In this document: piece by piece, positions 34,522 through 44,142 of the stretch
Numbering within the stretch: position 1 is the first letter of the stretch
How the letters are laid out: every line of letters begins with the position of its first letter
NCBI RefSeq assembly: GCF_900070365.1
Contig: NZ_LN850107.1
Location: forward strand, 5,084,001 to 5,148,000
Origin: Alloactinosynnema sp. L-07
Lineage (GTDB): Bacteria > Actinomycetota > Actinomycetes > Mycobacteriales > Pseudonocardiaceae
Direction: 5' to 3'
Length of the DNA stretch: 64,000 bases
Translations under genes and position numbers: made by a program
The notes under the pieces: generated by a model
What the model was told of the DNA's origin: nothing
Seen by the model: only the letters and a program-made list of their open reading frames with translations
The model's database searches: none

Positions 34522-35448
34522 GTGATCAGCGGCGGACGGGCCACGTTGGTGCGGATGGGCCTGTTGGCCTTGCTGTGGGGGTCCAGTTTCCTGTGGATCA
34601 AATTGGCCCTGACCGGGCTGTCCCCCTTGCAGATCGCGGTGACCCGCTGCGCGCTCGGCGCGATCGTGGTCATCGTCCTGTGCTACTCCTCCCGCAACAC
34701 CCTGCCGCGCGACCGGGCCGTGTGGGGACATCTGGTGTTCGCGGCGTTCTTCGGCAACGCGCTGCCGTTCGTGCTGTTCGCGGTGGGCGAGAAGACCGTC
34801 GACACCGGAGTCGCGGGCGTGCTGAACGCCACCACCCCGCTGTGGGCCCTGCTGCTGGGCATCATCATCGGCACCGACCGCGACCTGCCCCTGATGCGGG
34901 TCGGCGGGCTGCTACTGGGTTTCGGCGGCACCCTGCTGATCTTCGCGCCGTGGGAGAAGGCGGGTGTGGCCAGCTGGGACGCCCTGGCGATCCTCGCCGC
35001 GGCCGTCAGCTACGCGGTGAGCTACGCCTACATCGGCCGCAAGCTCTCCGGCCGCGGCACCGCACCGATCGCGCTGTCGGCGGCGCAGCTGATCACCGCC
35101 ACCGGCCTGACGGCGGTCGCGATGCCGGTCGGCGGCCTGCAGCCGGTGCACCTGAACCTGACCGCCGTCATCGCGGTGATCATCCTGGGCGTCTTCGGCA
35201 CCGGCTTCGCCTTCGCGCTGAACTACCGGCTGATCGCCGACGAGGGCGCGACCCAGGCGACCACGGTCGGCTATCTGCTCCCGGTGGTCTCAGTCCTGCT
35301 CGGCGCGGTGGCCCTGGGCGAGGAGATCACGTTCCGGATCGTCGCGGGCATGATCGTGGTGCTGATCGGCGTCGGGATGACCCGCTGGCAGCGCAAGCAG
35401 CGGACAGTGCCCATTGAGGCCGAGGTCGCGCTGCCCGCGAAGGTCTGA
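34522..35448 (+). CDS. EamA/DMT-family transporter
   Basis: 308 residues with ten hydrophobic segments in two EamA repeats (first LLALLWGSSFLWIKLAL; second from about DALAILAAAVSYAVSYAYIG). GTG 34522 has GGAGG 6 bp upstream; the frame is open back to 34354 but that part overlaps the LysR promoter. It likely exports amino acids or another small metabolite across the inner membrane. Probably controlled by the divergent LysR protein. Its stop codon lies 1 bp from the convergent response-regulator gene. Confidence 0.93.
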   Translation: MISGGRATLVRMGLLALLWGSSFLWIKLALTGLSPLQIAVTRCALGAIVVIVLCYSSRNTLPRDRAVWGHLVFAAFFGNALPFVLFAVGEKTVDTGVAGVLNATTPLWALLLGIIIGTDRDLPLMRVGGLLLGFGGTLLIFAPWEKAGVASWDALAILAAAVSYAVSYAYIGRKLSGRGTAPIALSAAQLITATGLTAVAMPVGGLQPVHLNLTAVIAVIILGVFGTGFAFALNYRLIADEGATQATTVGYLLPVVSVLLGAVALGEEITFRIVAGMIVVLIGVGMTRWQRKQRTVPIEAEVALPAKV

Positions 35449-35449
35449 T

Positions 35450-36133
35450 TCAAACTAAGCGGCGGTCCGAGGCCCAGCGGGACAGTTCGTAGCGGTTGGA
35501 CAGCTGGGTCTTGCGCAGGACGCTGGACACGTGGGTCTCCACGGTCTTCACCGAGATGAACAGCTCCGCGGCGATCTCCTTGTAGGCGTAGCCGCGGGCG
35601 AGCAGGCGCAGCACGTCACGCTCGCGGGGCGTCAGCAGGTCGAGCTCCGGGTCGCTGATCGGCGCGGCGCCCGGCCGGTCGGCGAAGGCATCGAGCACGA
35701 AACCGGCCAGGCGCGGGGAGAAGACCGCGTCGCCTTCGGACACCCGGACGACGGCCGTGGCGAGTTCCTGGCTGGAGATCGTCTTGGTGACGTAGCCGCG
35801 GGCGCCCGCGCGGATGACGGCGATGACGTCCTCCGCGGCGTCGGACACCGACAGGGCCAGGAAGACGACCTCCGGGTGCGACTTGCGGGCCTGGCGCAGC
35901 ACCTCGGCGCCGCCGCCGTCGGGCATGTGCACGTCGAGCAGCACGACGTCGGGGTTGAGGTGGCCGATGCCCGCGACCGCCTCGCCGACCGTGCCCGCCT
36001 CGCCGACGACCTCGATGTCGTCGGTGATCGTGTCCAGCTCGGCGCGCACGCCCGCGCGGAACATGCTGTGGTCATCGACCAGGTAGACCCGCACGGGGCG
36101 CTTGGATCCGGTCGCTGGGGTGTCGTCGGTCAT
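35450..36133 (-). CDS. NarL/LuxR-family response regulator paired with the PspC-type kinase
   Basis: 227 residues: receiver with YLVDDHSMF (acidic pair), VVLLDVHMPDGG (phosphoacceptor Asp), VTKTIS (Lys), and a C-terminal LuxR helix-turn-helix (TPRERDVLRLLARGYAYKEI). The start overlaps the stop of the histidine kinase gene by 4 bp, so the two are translationally coupled. A long inverted repeat in front of the kinase gene is a good candidate for its own binding site. Confidence 0.95.
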   Translation of the reverse strand: MTDDTPATGSKRPVRVYLVDDHSMFRAGVRAELDTITDDIEVVGEAGTVGEAVAGIGHLNPDVVLLDVHMPDGGGAEVLRQARKSHPEVVFLALSVSDAAEDVIAVIRAGARGYVTKTISSQELATAVVRVSEGDAVFSPRLAGFVLDAFADRPGAAPISDPELDLLTPRERDVLRLLARGYAYKEIAAELFISVKTVETHVSSVLRKTQLSNRYELSRWASDRRLV

Positions 36134-37428
36134 GTGGTCACCTTCGCACGCGGCATGTGGAGCTGGACCTCGGTGCCCTCGTCCGGTGCGGTGCGCAGCC
36201 GGATCTCGCCACCGTTGCGCTCCATCCTCCCCCGGATCGAGTCGGCGAGGCCATGCCGGTCGTCGGGGACGGCGTCGGGGTCGAAGCCCTTGCCCCGGTC
36301 GCGTACGAAGATCGTCACGGTGTCCTCTTCGACCTCGGCGTAGACCGACACCTCGGCCACGCCCGCGTGCTTGGCGGCGTTGACCATCGCCTCCCTGGCG
36401 GCCATGACACTGGCGACCAGGCGTTCGTCGATCTCGCAGTCACCGACCACCACGTGCTGGACCTTGATGGCGAAGGTGTCCTCCACCTCGCCCGCGGCCC
36501 GCGCGACGGCGTCGGACAGCGTGCCGCGGGTCATGCCGTCGGCCGCCGCGCGGCCGTAGCCGGACGGCCCGTAGAGCCAGCTGCGCAGCTGCCGCTCCTG
36601 GCCGCGGGCCAGCCGCAGCACCTCGCGCGGCGCCTCGGCCTGCTTCTGGATCAGCGCCAGCGTCTGCAGCACCGAGTCGTGCAGGTGGGCGGCGATCTCG
36701 GCGCGTTCCTCGGTGCGGATGCGCGCCCGGCGCTCCTCGCCGAGGTCGCGGACCAGCCGCAGCCACCATGGGACGGTCAGCACCGCGACGCCGACGAGTG
36801 TGGCCACCACGGCGAGCAGGGCGAACTGCACCTGGTCGAGCCCGATGCTGCGCAGCAGGAAGACCACGATGCCGGTGATCACCAGCACGGCTCCGGTGAG
36901 CACGCGCAGCACCGCGGCCCGGCCGCCCCCACCGCCGAGCAGGGCGCCCTTGACCTTGCGCCGCTGGGATTGGTCGGCCTCGCGCCACACCACCGCGGCG
37001 CCGACCAGCGCCACGCCCAGCCCGCCTGCCACCCAGCCGTTGAGCGCCCCGGACACCGTGCCCGCGCCGACGGTGAGCCCGGCGCCGAGCGCGATCAGCC
37101 CGAACGCCTGCTGGCGCTCCTTGGTCGACATCGACTTCTGGGCGTCGTCAGCGGGCTGCTGCGGCGCGAAGATCCACAGCAGGCCGTAGGCCATCACCCC
37201 GGCCCCACCGAGGGCGGCGAGCAGCGAGAACGCGATGCGCACCCAGAGGACGTCGACCTCTAGATGGTCGGCCAGGCCACCCGCGACGCCCGCGACGGCA
37301 CGGCCGGACCGGCGGCGGTACAGCCGGGTCTGCCCCGGTACCACCACCTCGGTCGTGCCCGACCGCTGCTGCTCCGCGTCGACCACCGGCCTCTCTTCCA
37401 GCGTTGCTTCCACACCAAGAATGCTCAC
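36130..37428 (-). CDS. Sensor histidine kinase with N-terminal PspC domain
   Basis: 432 residues. The PspC domain (~35-95: LYRRRSGRAVAGVAGGLADH, then YGLLWIF) is followed by several membrane helices, a HisKA_3 box (IAAHLHDSVLQTLALIQKQA) and an HATPase_c domain (AAREAMVNAAKHA, then DRGKGFDP). It belongs to the actinobacterial group that senses envelope stress. It is divergent from a PspC membrane protein gene across a 98-bp gap with an inverted repeat. Confidence 0.95.
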   Translation of the reverse strand: MSILGVEATLEERPVVDAEQQRSGTTEVVVPGQTRLYRRRSGRAVAGVAGGLADHLEVDVLWVRIAFSLLAALGGAGVMAYGLLWIFAPQQPADDAQKSMSTKERQQAFGLIALGAGLTVGAGTVSGALNGWVAGGLGVALVGAAVVWREADQSQRRKVKGALLGGGGGRAAVLRVLTGAVLVITGIVVFLLRSIGLDQVQFALLAVVATLVGVAVLTVPWWLRLVRDLGEERRARIRTEERAEIAAHLHDSVLQTLALIQKQAEAPREVLRLARGQERQLRSWLYGPSGYGRAAADGMTRGTLSDAVARAAGEVEDTFAIKVQHVVVGDCEIDERLVASVMAAREAMVNAAKHAGVAEVSVYAEVEEDTVTIFVRDRGKGFDPDAVPDDRHGLADSIRGRMERNGGEIRLRTAPDEGTEVQLHMPRAKVTT

Positions 37429-37444
37429 ACGCGCAAGGGCGTGT

Positions 37445-37494
37445 CACATCGGGGCTGGACCCTGAAGCCGAAGTCAGGGTCGGTCCCCGATGTG
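37445..37494. promoter_or_regulatory. Long inverted repeat between the kinase and PspC genes
   Basis: Outer arms CACATCGGGG / CCCCGATGTG (37445-37454, 37485-37494) and inner arms ACCCTGA / TCAGGGT (37459-37465, 37474-37480), 8-bp centre: 21-bp arms with about 18 matches. Placed centrally between two divergent genes, it is more likely a bidirectional operator than a terminator; in RNA it would also form a stable hairpin. Confidence 0.7.
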
Positions 37495-37526
37495 GCGGGG
37501 CCCGCCAAGCGACCATGCTCGTCATC

Positions 37527-38798
37527 GTGAGTGGGACATCAGGCAACATCGGCGTGGAGGACACGCTCAAAGACTTCTGGGCGACCCGACCTCGGCGGCC
37601 ACGACACGGCCGCAAGATCGCGGGCGTCGCCGCGGCCCTGGGGGACCGATACGGCATCGATCCGGTCATCATTCGGGTGGCGTTCGTCGTGGCCGCCTTC
37701 TACGGCGGCGCGGGCATCCTGTTCTACCTGCTGGGCTGGCTGCTGCTGGCCGAGGAGGACGACGAGGTCTCGCCGGTGGAGGCGCTGCACGGCCGCGGCC
37801 GCAGTTCCAGCTCCGGGCCGTTCACCATCGCGCTCGGCGCGGCGCTGATCCCGGCGTTCTGGTGGTTCTTCGACCGGGACGCGTCCGGGGTGCTGAGTGT
37901 CGTCGTCGTGCTCGGACTGATCTTCCTGCTGCACCGCAGCCGCGCCCACCTTGGCAGGCCGGGCACGGCGCGGGCGGCCACCCAGGTCCCGACCTATGCC
38001 CCTTACCCGCCTGAGGCCGCGGCCCAGCCGACGGTGGTGTGGGATCCGATCCACCCGGCCGCCTACGGCACCGAGGCGCAAGGGCCGCCCGCGTGGGACC
38101 CGCTGGGCGCGGCCCCGTTCGCCTGGGACCTGCCTGAGCCGAGCAGCCCAGAGCCCGAGCCGCAGCCGCCCGCGCCGAGGCGCCACAAGTCGAGGATCGG
38201 GCTGGTCACCGTGGCCGTCGCGTTCCTCACGGTGGGGGCGGCCGTGGTCGCCTACCCGTTCGCGGGCTGGCTGACGGTGCCGCACGTGATCGGTGTGGTC
38301 CTGGGCATCCTGGGCTGCGGGCTGTTCGCCGCCGCCTTCGCAGGCGGTGCCCGCGGACTGATCGGCCTGGTGGTCCCGCTGGCGTTCCTCGGCGTCGCGA
38401 TGACGTCGCTCTGGCCGGGGGGATTCGACTCGGAGAGCGTCGGGGACATCAACGCCAAGCCGGTGACCATCAGCGAGGTGCAGGACAAATACGAGAAGAC
38501 CATCGGGTCGATCACCCTGGACCTGACCCAGCTGCCCGCGACGGCGGACGAGACGGTCGAAACCAAGGTGGAGGTGCGGGCGGGCGACGTGACGGTGACG
38601 GTGCCGAAGACCGCCGACGTCACGGTGAAGTGCTCGGTCGGCGTGGGCGATGTGGACTGCCTCGGCCAGTCCAACGACGGGATCGGCGAGGACGTCAAGA
38701 TCAAGGACGACTACGGCCCGGACGGCCCCGGCGGGTTGAAGATCGAAATCGAGGCCGAGGTGTCCGGCCCTGGCGGAGTGGTGGTGCGACGTGGCTGA
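37527..38798 (+). CDS. PspC-domain membrane protein
   Basis: About 423 residues from GTG 37527 (VSGTSGNIGVEDTLKDFWAT). The PspC domain is at ~20-80 (GRKIAGVAAALGDRYGIDPV, then LLGWLLLAEED), followed by further membrane helices, a Pro-rich cytoplasmic loop, two more helices, and a C-terminal soluble domain (KVEVRAGDVTVTVPKTADV) of the LiaF-like/adhesin fold. ATG 37515 is an alternative start. Likely an envelope-stress partner of the divergent two-component system. The next small gene overlaps its end by 8 bp. Confidence 0.9.
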   Translation: MSGTSGNIGVEDTLKDFWATRPRRPRHGRKIAGVAAALGDRYGIDPVIIRVAFVVAAFYGGAGILFYLLGWLLLAEEDDEVSPVEALHGRGRSSSSGPFTIALGAALIPAFWWFFDRDASGVLSVVVVLGLIFLLHRSRAHLGRPGTARAATQVPTYAPYPPEAAAQPTVVWDPIHPAAYGTEAQGPPAWDPLGAAPFAWDLPEPSSPEPEPQPPAPRRHKSRIGLVTVAVAFLTVGAAVVAYPFAGWLTVPHVIGVVLGILGCGLFAAAFAGGARGLIGLVVPLAFLGVAMTSLWPGGFDSESVGDINAKPVTISEVQDKYEKTIGSITLDLTQLPATADETVETKVEVRAGDVTVTVPKTADVTVKCSVGVGDVDCLGQSNDGIGEDVKIKDDYGPDGPGGLKIEIEAEVSGPGGVVVRRG

Positions 38799-38997
38799 GC
38801 GTGAAGACTCTGTCCGGCGGTTCGATCCGGTCTCGCTGATCGCGGGCCTGCTGACCCTGTTCGCCTCGGCCTACGTGCTGACCGACGGACAGGTGTGGGT
38901 GCCCATCCCCGACTTCCGCTGGATCATCGCGGGCGGCGCGGTGGTGATCGGGCTGCTGCTCCTGCTCGGCTCTACGGTGAAGGGCAAACGGAAGTAG
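38791..38997 (+). CDS. Small two-helix membrane protein
   Basis: 68 residues from a GTG overlapping the PspC gene's last codons, hence translationally coupled. Two hydrophobic helices (VSLIAGLLTLFASAYVL and WIIAGGAVVIGLLLLLG) end in a basic KGKRK tail. Commonly found behind PspC genes in this group; function unknown. A strong bidirectional terminator follows at 39017. Confidence 0.85.
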   Translation: MAEREDSVRRFDPVSLIAGLLTLFASAYVLTDGQVWVPIPDFRWIIAGGAVVIGLLLLLGSTVKGKRK

Positions 38998-39016
38998 AGG
39001 AACGACCACTCATGCG

Positions 39017-39048
39017 AACGGCCCGGCCAAGACTTTGGCCGGGCCGTT
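39017..39048. terminator. Bidirectional terminator between PspC operon and guaA
   Basis: A perfect 14-bp stem, AACGGCCCGGCCAA / TTGGCCGGGCCGTT, with a GACT loop, 20 bp after the plus-strand operon and 5 bp after the guaA stop on the minus strand. It can serve both directions. Confidence 0.92.
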
Positions 39049-39053
39049 TCGCG

Positions 39054-40610
<1,557 letters not shown>

Positions 40611-40700
40611 GGCTTACCTTCCGTCAGTTGCCGGAAGCCGGGAAGGGCTGGGACCTTCTCGGCACACAGCAGGCAGCACTGTGCGCCGACCGGTCCCTCC

Positions 40701-40749
40701 CTGGGTTTCTCTCCCAGAGGTGCCTGCCCGCGCACCGTGCCGCGCGGGC
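40701..40749 (-). promoter_or_regulatory. Two stem-loops in the guaA leader
   Basis: In minus-strand order, GCCCGCGC / GCGCGGGC (40749-40742 with 40733-40726, 8-nt loop) is followed after 8 nt by CTGGG / CCCAG (40717-40713 with 40705-40701, 7-nt loop). They sit ~90-140 nt before the guaA start in a 265-bp gap with no gene. I could not match a known riboswitch; a protein- or ligand-responsive leader is possible. Confidence 0.45.
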
Positions 40750-40875
40750 TTTCCGTGGCGCTCGAACCAGACCCGTCCCAGGTCAGGACGGCGGAACCCT
40801 AGCCACCATCTTCGGTCAGCCACGGCCATCGTAGCTTGGCGAGCCTCCGGCGGGGCTCGGGCCTACGGTTGACCT

Positions 40876-42336
40876 ATGACTGACGACGATGAGGACGCGG
40901 TCGTCGCCAAGCCGCGCCCGTTCTGGGTGGCGGGCCGCGCGGAGACCAGCGACGAGACCCTCGACGTGCACCACCCGTACGACGGAACCGACTTCGCCAC
41001 CGTGTGCGTGCCGACCCCCGAACAGGTCGAACGGGCCGTGGCCGCCGCCGCTTCGGTGGCCAAGGAGTTCCGTTCCTCCCCCGCGCACCTGCGGGCCGCC
41101 GCGCTCGACCACGTGTCGCGGACGCTCGCGGAGCGGGCCGAGGAGATCGCCGAGACGATCACCGCCGAGAACGGCAAGCCGCTGAAGTGGGCCGAGATCG
41201 AGGTCGCGCGCGCGGTCTCGACGTTCCGGTTCGCCGCGGAGGAGGCCCGCCGATTCGTCGGCGATCTGCAGCGGCTCGACACCGACGTCAACGGCGAGGG
41301 CCGGATCGGACTCGTCCGGCGGCGGCCGCGCGGGCCGGTGCTGGCGGTGGCGCCGTTCAACTTCCCGCTGAACCTGGTGGCGCACAAGGTCGCCCCCGCC
41401 ATCGCGGTCGGCTCGCCGGTGATCATCAAGCCCGCGTCGGCGACACCGCTGTCGGCGCTGCTGCTCGGTGAGATCCTGGCCGAGACCGACCTGCCGCCGG
41501 GGGCGTTCTCGGTGCTGCCGGTGCGCGGGTCGGCGATGTCGTCACTGGTGGCGGACCCGCGGCTGCCGGTGATCTCGTTCACCGGGTCGACCAAGGTCGG
41601 CTGGGGGATCATGGAATCCGCGCCGCGCAAGCACGTGGTGATGGAGCTGGGCAGTAACAGCGCGGCGATCGTCTGTCCTGATTGGACTGACCTGGACCGC
41701 GCGGCCCAGCGGATCGCGACGTTCGGCAACTACCAGGGCGGCCAGTCGTGCATCGCGGTGCAGCGGGTGATCGTGCACCGCGACGTGGCCGACGCGTTCG
41801 TGCCGAAGCTGGTCGACGCGGTCTCGGCGTTGCGCACCGGCGACCCGTTCGATCCCGAGGTCGAGGTCGGCCCGGTGATCGATGAGGACAACGCGGCGCG
41901 GATCACCGACTGGATCGCTGAGGCGGTCGGCGGCGGCGCGCGGGTGCTGACCGGCGGCGGACGCAAGGGCACCTCGGTCGAGCCGACTGTCCTGGCCGAC
42001 GTGCCGCCGACGGCGAAGGTGAGCTGCGAAGAGGTGTTCGGGCCGGTACTCGTGGTGTCGGTCGTGGACTCGGTGGACGCGGCGTTCGCGCTGGCCAACT
42101 CGACGGAGTACGGCCTGCAGGCCGGGGTGTTCACCACCGACCTAAGGGTCGCGTTCCGCGCGGCGGCGGAACTGGAGGTCGGCGGGGTGGTGATCGGCGA
42201 CGTGCCGTCGTATCGAGCCGACCAGATGCCGTACGGCGGGGTCAAGGGCTCAGGAACGGGCCGTGAAGGTGTGCTTTCGGCGATGAACGACTACACCGAG
42301 GACCAGACCATGATCCTGTCCGGAATCGACCTCTAA
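40876..42336 (+). CDS. NAD(P)-dependent aldehyde dehydrogenase
   Basis: 486 residues with the complete ALDH set: APFNFPLNL (oxyanion Asn), FTGSTKVGW (cofactor loop), VMELGSNSAAIV (general-base Glu), GGQSCIAVQRV (catalytic Cys) and EEVFGPVLVV. It oxidises an unidentified aldehyde to the acid in the cytoplasm. Its stop overlaps that of the convergent flavoprotein gene. No operon partner tells the substrate. Confidence 0.94.
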   Translation: MTDDDEDAVVAKPRPFWVAGRAETSDETLDVHHPYDGTDFATVCVPTPEQVERAVAAAASVAKEFRSSPAHLRAAALDHVSRTLAERAEEIAETITAENGKPLKWAEIEVARAVSTFRFAAEEARRFVGDLQRLDTDVNGEGRIGLVRRRPRGPVLAVAPFNFPLNLVAHKVAPAIAVGSPVIIKPASATPLSALLLGEILAETDLPPGAFSVLPVRGSAMSSLVADPRLPVISFTGSTKVGWGIMESAPRKHVVMELGSNSAAIVCPDWTDLDRAAQRIATFGNYQGGQSCIAVQRVIVHRDVADAFVPKLVDAVSALRTGDPFDPEVEVGPVIDEDNAARITDWIAEAVGGGARVLTGGGRKGTSVEPTVLADVPPTAKVSCEEVFGPVLVVSVVDSVDAAFALANSTEYGLQAGVFTTDLRVAFRAAAELEVGGVVIGDVPSYRADQMPYGGVKGSGTGREGVLSAMNDYTEDQTMILSGIDL

Positions 42337-43832
42337 GCGCGGTGGACCGACTGGGCGAAGTTGAAGACTCGGTCCGGGTCGTACTTGCGGGCGACGTCGC
42401 GCAGGCGGCTTAGGTTGGCGCCGTAGTAGGTGACGCCCCAGTCGGGCATGGCGGCCTCGATGTAGTTGACGTAGCCGCCGGTCGCGCCGAGGCGGGCCAG
42501 GCCGTCGCGCACCGCCGCGACGCTCTGCGCCGCCTCGGACTCCGATTCCTGGGTGGCCTGCCGGTAGATCTGCGCGCTGGCGAGCGCGGCGCGGTGCGGG
42601 AAGGCGGTGTCGGCGGGCTTGCGCTCGCCGACCGCGCCGCCCAGGGAGTCGAGCAGGATGTCCATGCCGGTGCGGCCGGACAGCAGCTGTTCGAGGCCCG
42701 CCGGGTCGCGCAGCGGCTCGCCGAGGATCCGGGACGAGGCCACGAAGCCCTCGCGGAGGGGCGGGGTCGGGGTGCACGACTTGGTGGAACAGCCACCGAA
42801 GTACTTCATCGCGTCCAGGTAGCCGCGCTGTCCGACCGTCCGGCTAATCGGCCTGACCGACTTGACCAGGGTGTCGAGCAGCTGGTTGAGCGTCGCCGGG
42901 CTGCCCGTGAACGACCCGCCGACCCGCGCCTTGGGCGGCGACCCCGCCGACACGACACAGTTCGACCACAGCTCGTCGGGCGCCCCGGCCACCCACTTCT
43001 GCCAGGCACCGACCACCTCGGCGGCCGACCCCTGCGGGAACGTCAGGGTGAAGACGACGAGGTCGGGCGCGGGATCGGTGTTGAAGGTGAACGAGGTGAC
43101 GATCCCGAAGTTGCCACCCCCGCCGCCGCGCAGACCCCAGAACAGGTCGTCATCGGAGTAGGCCGACGCGGTCCGCAGCATCCCGTCGGCCGTCACGACC
43201 TGCGCGGACCGGAGCTTGTCGCAGGTCAGGCCGAATTTGCGGGAGAGCACCCCGATCCCGCCGCCGAGGGTCAGCCCGCCGATGCCGACGGTCGGGCACG
43301 AGCCGCCAGGCAGGCACCGCCCGGCTTTCGCGAGGGCGGTGTAGACGTCGATGAGGCGGGCCCCGGCCCCGATGACCGCGGAACCGTCGCCCTTGACCTC
43401 GACCGACGACATCGCTTTGAGGTCCACGACCAGCCCACTGTCGGGCACCGAGTACCCCGCATAGCTGTGTCCGCCACTGCGCGCGGCGATCGGCAGATAG
43501 GCCGCGCGGGCCACCTCGACGCACGCCTGCACGTCCTCAGCGGTCCGAACAGCCGCGACGGCCATCGGTTTGCGCTGGTCGAACAGGGTGTTGAACGACC
43601 GGCGGAGGGTGTCGAAGTCCGCCGAGCCCGGCTGGCTGAGCCCAGCCCCGAGCCGCGCCCGCAGCGACGCCCAGTCGGGTGGGACAGGAGCGGGCCTGCT
43701 GGTGGGTGTGCCCGAGGTCAGCCCGGTGGAGGGCGCGGTGGAGGGATCCTGGCCGGGCACGGCCCGAGAGCAGGCACTGGCCGCCGCTCCCACGCCAGCG
43801 GCCCAGAGGAACTTCCGCCTGCTCATCCCCAC
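42333..43832 (-). CDS. Exported berberine-bridge-type FAD oxidoreductase
   Basis: 499 residues. The Tat signal SRRKFLWAAG is followed by AAASAC, a lipobox-like end, so it is likely a Tat lipoprotein outside the membrane. The PCMH FAD domain carries ARSGGHSYAGYS (8-alpha His link) and GGSCPTVGIGGLTLGGG (6-S Cys link), implying bicovalent FAD. The C-terminal BBE segment is YGANLSRLRDVARKYDPDRV. GTG 43832 has GGAGG 7 bp upstream; ATG 43826 is in frame just after. Probably oxidises a sugar or secondary-metabolite alcohol; substrate unknown. Confidence 0.92.
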   Translation of the reverse strand: MGMSRRKFLWAAGVGAAASACSRAVPGQDPSTAPSTGLTSGTPTSRPAPVPPDWASLRARLGAGLSQPGSADFDTLRRSFNTLFDQRKPMAVAAVRTAEDVQACVEVARAAYLPIAARSGGHSYAGYSVPDSGLVVDLKAMSSVEVKGDGSAVIGAGARLIDVYTALAKAGRCLPGGSCPTVGIGGLTLGGGIGVLSRKFGLTCDKLRSAQVVTADGMLRTASAYSDDDLFWGLRGGGGGNFGIVTSFTFNTDPAPDLVVFTLTFPQGSAAEVVGAWQKWVAGAPDELWSNCVVSAGSPPKARVGGSFTGSPATLNQLLDTLVKSVRPISRTVGQRGYLDAMKYFGGCSTKSCTPTPPLREGFVASSRILGEPLRDPAGLEQLLSGRTGMDILLDSLGGAVGERKPADTAFPHRAALASAQIYRQATQESESEAAQSVAAVRDGLARLGATGGYVNYIEAAMPDWGVTYYGANLSRLRDVARKYDPDRVFNFAQSVHRA

Positions 43833-44142
43833 TTGCGCACCTCCGCCCCCGATTGCACCACTCGGGGGGCACGCCTGCCGATCGGCACGTCTCGGCTCCC
43901 CCGAAAGTCCTCGGACTCCCTACCGATGACGCGGCAAGACTAGAGCGCATCGACGCAGGTCAGGGTAACGATGTGGCGACGGGACAATCCGTGATCGCTC
44001 GTAACGCCGCTACTCACAGGTACATCACGCGAGCCACAGGCGGGCGAGGTCGACCCGGCCCTACCGGATCCATCCGGCCTTGGCCCCGCGTGCGCCGTGC
44101 AGCACCACTCAGTTGCCGGTCCGGGACAGCACCGGGACCGCG
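43833..44142. other. 310-bp intergenic region
   Basis: No coding sequence is supported. It must contain the promoter of the exported flavoprotein (minus strand) and, at its far end, a hairpin following the hydroxylase gene. I see no further clear structure. Confidence 0.5.
44117..44140 (-). terminator. Possible terminator after the flavin hydroxylase gene
   Basis: CGGTCC / GGACCG (44117-44122 with 44135-44140), 12-nt loop containing further pairing, 3 bp beyond the hydroxylase stop. Short stem, so moderate support. Confidence 0.45.

Noticed and set aside
40780..40800. tRNA T-loop-like gctcgaaccag near guaA
   Set aside because: No acceptor or anticodon stem can be formed around it.
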